A DNA stretch of 64,000 nt. Source: Aquipseudomonas guryensis. Its GTDB lineage: Bacteria > Pseudomonadota > Gammaproteobacteria > Pseudomonadales > Pseudomonadaceae. Position numbers and translations under genes: made by a program. Positions 63,012 to 64,000 of the stretch are shown piece after piece. Location of the stretch: NCBI RefSeq assembly GCF_014164785.1, contig NZ_JACJFN010000005.1:1-64000 (forward strand), given 5' to 3'. Under the pieces are notes generated by a model that was not told the origin of the DNA, searched no databases, and saw nothing but the letters and a program-made list of their open reading frames with translations. Positions within the stretch are counted from its first letter, which is position 1, and every line of letters starts with the position of its first letter.

Positions 63012-63143
63012 ATGAGCAAGAGTCAGGATTCCCACAAAGAGAGCAAGAAGAAACCGCTCAAGAGCCTTCACGACAAGCGCCTGGCCAAGCGCGAGAAAAA
63101 GCATGGCACCACCCTGCTGGGCAGCCACGCCGAAACCCCTTGA
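63012..63143 (+). CDS. Small lysine-rich protein, 43 residues
   Basis: The ORF MSKSQDSHKESKKKPLKSL... is strongly basic (about a quarter Lys/Arg) and hydrophilic. GAGG lies eight bases upstream. Such short Lys-rich proteins are conserved in Pseudomonas, where some bind nucleic acid or ribosomes; the role here is unknown. Confidence 0.6.
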   Translation: MSKSQDSHKESKKKPLKSLHDKRLAKREKKHGTTLLGSHAETP

Positions 63144-63155
63144 ACCCCAGATAAA

Positions 63156-63178
63156 CCCGGCGCCACCTGGGCGCCGGG
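63156..63178. terminator. GC-rich hairpin after the 43-residue gene
   Basis: CCCGGCGCC pairs with GGCGCCGGG around five bases, 12 bases beyond the stop codon. There is no U-tract, so termination is uncertain. Confidence 0.5.
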
Positions 63179-63314
63179 CCTCCTCCCCGCCCGTTCAAAC
63201 CACAGCCCGACAGCTCACAGGTGCCTCCGCGCGCGTGACCGGCTAGAATCTGCCGCCTTATCCGGCGCAGGCCGGACATCGACTTACCCATCCGCAGCAA
63301 GCGAGAGAACCGCC

Positions 63315-64000
63315 ATGGGCGCACAGTGGAAAGCCAAACCTAAAGAAGCCGCAGCCAACGCCAGGGGCAAGATCTTCGGCCGTCTGGTCAAGGAAATCAT
63401 GGTCGCCGCACGCAACGGCGCCGACCCGGACACCAACGCCAAGCTGCGCGTTGCCGTCCACGCGGCCAAGAAAGCCTCGATGCCCAAGGACACCCTGGAA
63501 CGCGCGATCAAGAAAGGCGCCGGCCTGCTCGGCGAGACCGTCAACTTCGAGCGCACCACCTACGAAGGCTTCGCCCCGCACCAGGTGCCGGTGATCGTCG
63601 AATGCCTGACCGACAACCTGAACCGCACCGTGGCGGAAATCCGCGTGCTGTTCCGCAAAGGCCAGATGGGCGCCTCCGGCTCGGTGACCTGGGACTTCAA
63701 CCACGTCGGCATGATCGAAGCCTCCTCCGACAGCGGCGCTGATCCGGAACTGGCTGCCATCGAAGCAGGCGCCCAGGACTTCGAGCCGTCCGATGAAGGC
63801 AACACCCTGTTCGTCACCGAACTGACCGACCTCGATGCCGTGTGCAAAGCCCTGCCGGACCACGGTTTCACCGTCAACTCGGCAAAGATCGGCTACATGC
63901 CGAAGAACCCGGTCAGCGGCCTGAGCGACGCGCAGATGGAAGAAGTCGAAGCCTTCCTCGAAGCCCTCGACAACCACGACGACGTGCAGAACGTCTACGT
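63315..64000 (+). CDS. YebC/PmpR-family protein, second-paralogue type (3' end outside window)
   Basis: 228 residues are visible from ATG 63315, and the frame is open at the right edge. It starts MGAQWKAKPKEAAANARGKIFGRLVKEIMVAARNGADPDTNAKLR and contains KKASMPKDTLERAIKKGAG and GMIEASSDSGADPELAAIEAGAQDFE, all YebC-family blocks. The N-terminus differs from the MAGHSKWANIKHRK start of PmpR/YebC next to ruvC, so it is probably the paralogue. YebC proteins act as regulators and have been implicated in translation of proline-rich stretches. Confidence 0.92.
   Translation, partial: MGAQWKAKPKEAAANARGKIFGRLVKEIMVAARNGADPDTNAKLRVAVHAAKKASMPKDTLERAIKKGAGLLGETVNFERTTYEGFAPHQVPVIVECLTDNLNRTVAEIRVLFRKGQMGASGSVTWDFNHVGMIEASSDSGADPELAAIEAGAQDFEPSDEGNTLFVTELTDLDAVCKALPDHGFTVNSAKIGYMPKNPVSGLSDAQMEEVEAFLEALDNHDDVQNVY

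Overview
The window is a 64-kb piece of a high-GC Gammaproteobacterium, almost certainly a Pseudomonas. Support comes from a gene run matching what I recall of the P. aeruginosa PA3340-PA3344 block (FimV-like protein, MarR regulator, DUF2804 protein, HsbD-type diguanylate cyclase, recQ), a complete Pseudomonas Lap biofilm locus, an Aer-type receptor of 521 residues, aceK, and many REP-type palindromes starting with GTAG. The species cannot be fixed from sequence alone. No tRNA, rRNA, prophage, insertion sequence or CRISPR array was seen.

Layout. 1-6.2 kb: the 3' two thirds or so of a giant repeat-rich RTX adhesin (5' end outside the window). 6.4-10.8 kb: a glycosyltransferase/metallophosphatase pair, an AraC regulator, a CsaA-like protein with an EamA transporter, and a SelW-like protein. 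10.9-19.6 kb: the FimV-like/MarR/DUF2804/diguanylate cyclase/recQ block, then a YecA-family gene. 19.7-39.6 kb: the Lap system, with ybaN, lapG, lapD, a 113-residue protein, the 3545-residue adhesin lapA (opposite strand) and the type I secretion genes lapE-lapB-lapC. LapA carries a TAAG cleavage site for the periplasmic protease LapG. LapD keeps the periplasmic Trp125 and has degenerate GGDEF and EAL domains, as expected of a c-di-GMP receptor that restrains LapG. 39.7-46.4 kb: DTW protein, aer, a 44-residue ORF, aceK and dctA. 46.7-50.3 kb: an arsenical resistance operon, arsR-arsH-GAPDH-arsJ. 50.5-53.1 kb: cbpA-cbpM and a permease with a small thioredoxin-like partner. 53.4-59.4 kb: assimilatory nitrite reductase nirBD and molybdate importer modABC. 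59.5-64 kb: an AraC regulator, an M23 peptidase, ppiC, a solute-binding protein, small proteins and the start of a YebC-family gene.

Regulation that can be read directly: the nirB leader has a sigma-54 promoter followed by two hexaloop hairpins, the second mutually exclusive with a strong terminator just before nirB. This is the architecture of ANTAR-protein (NasT/NasR) antitermination. dctA also has a sigma-54 promoter. A CRP/Vfr core site lies upstream of the diguanylate cyclase.

The least explained signal is a family of five intergenic elements (about 8.4, 15.1, 16.5, 19.6 and 44.4 kb). Their outer arms, inner arms and central hairpin differ in sequence from copy to copy but remain complementary within each copy, around a constant TGAGC box. 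Three of them touch or supply the stop codon of a neighbouring gene. This covariation points to selection for a folded DNA or RNA structure rather than for a fixed sequence.
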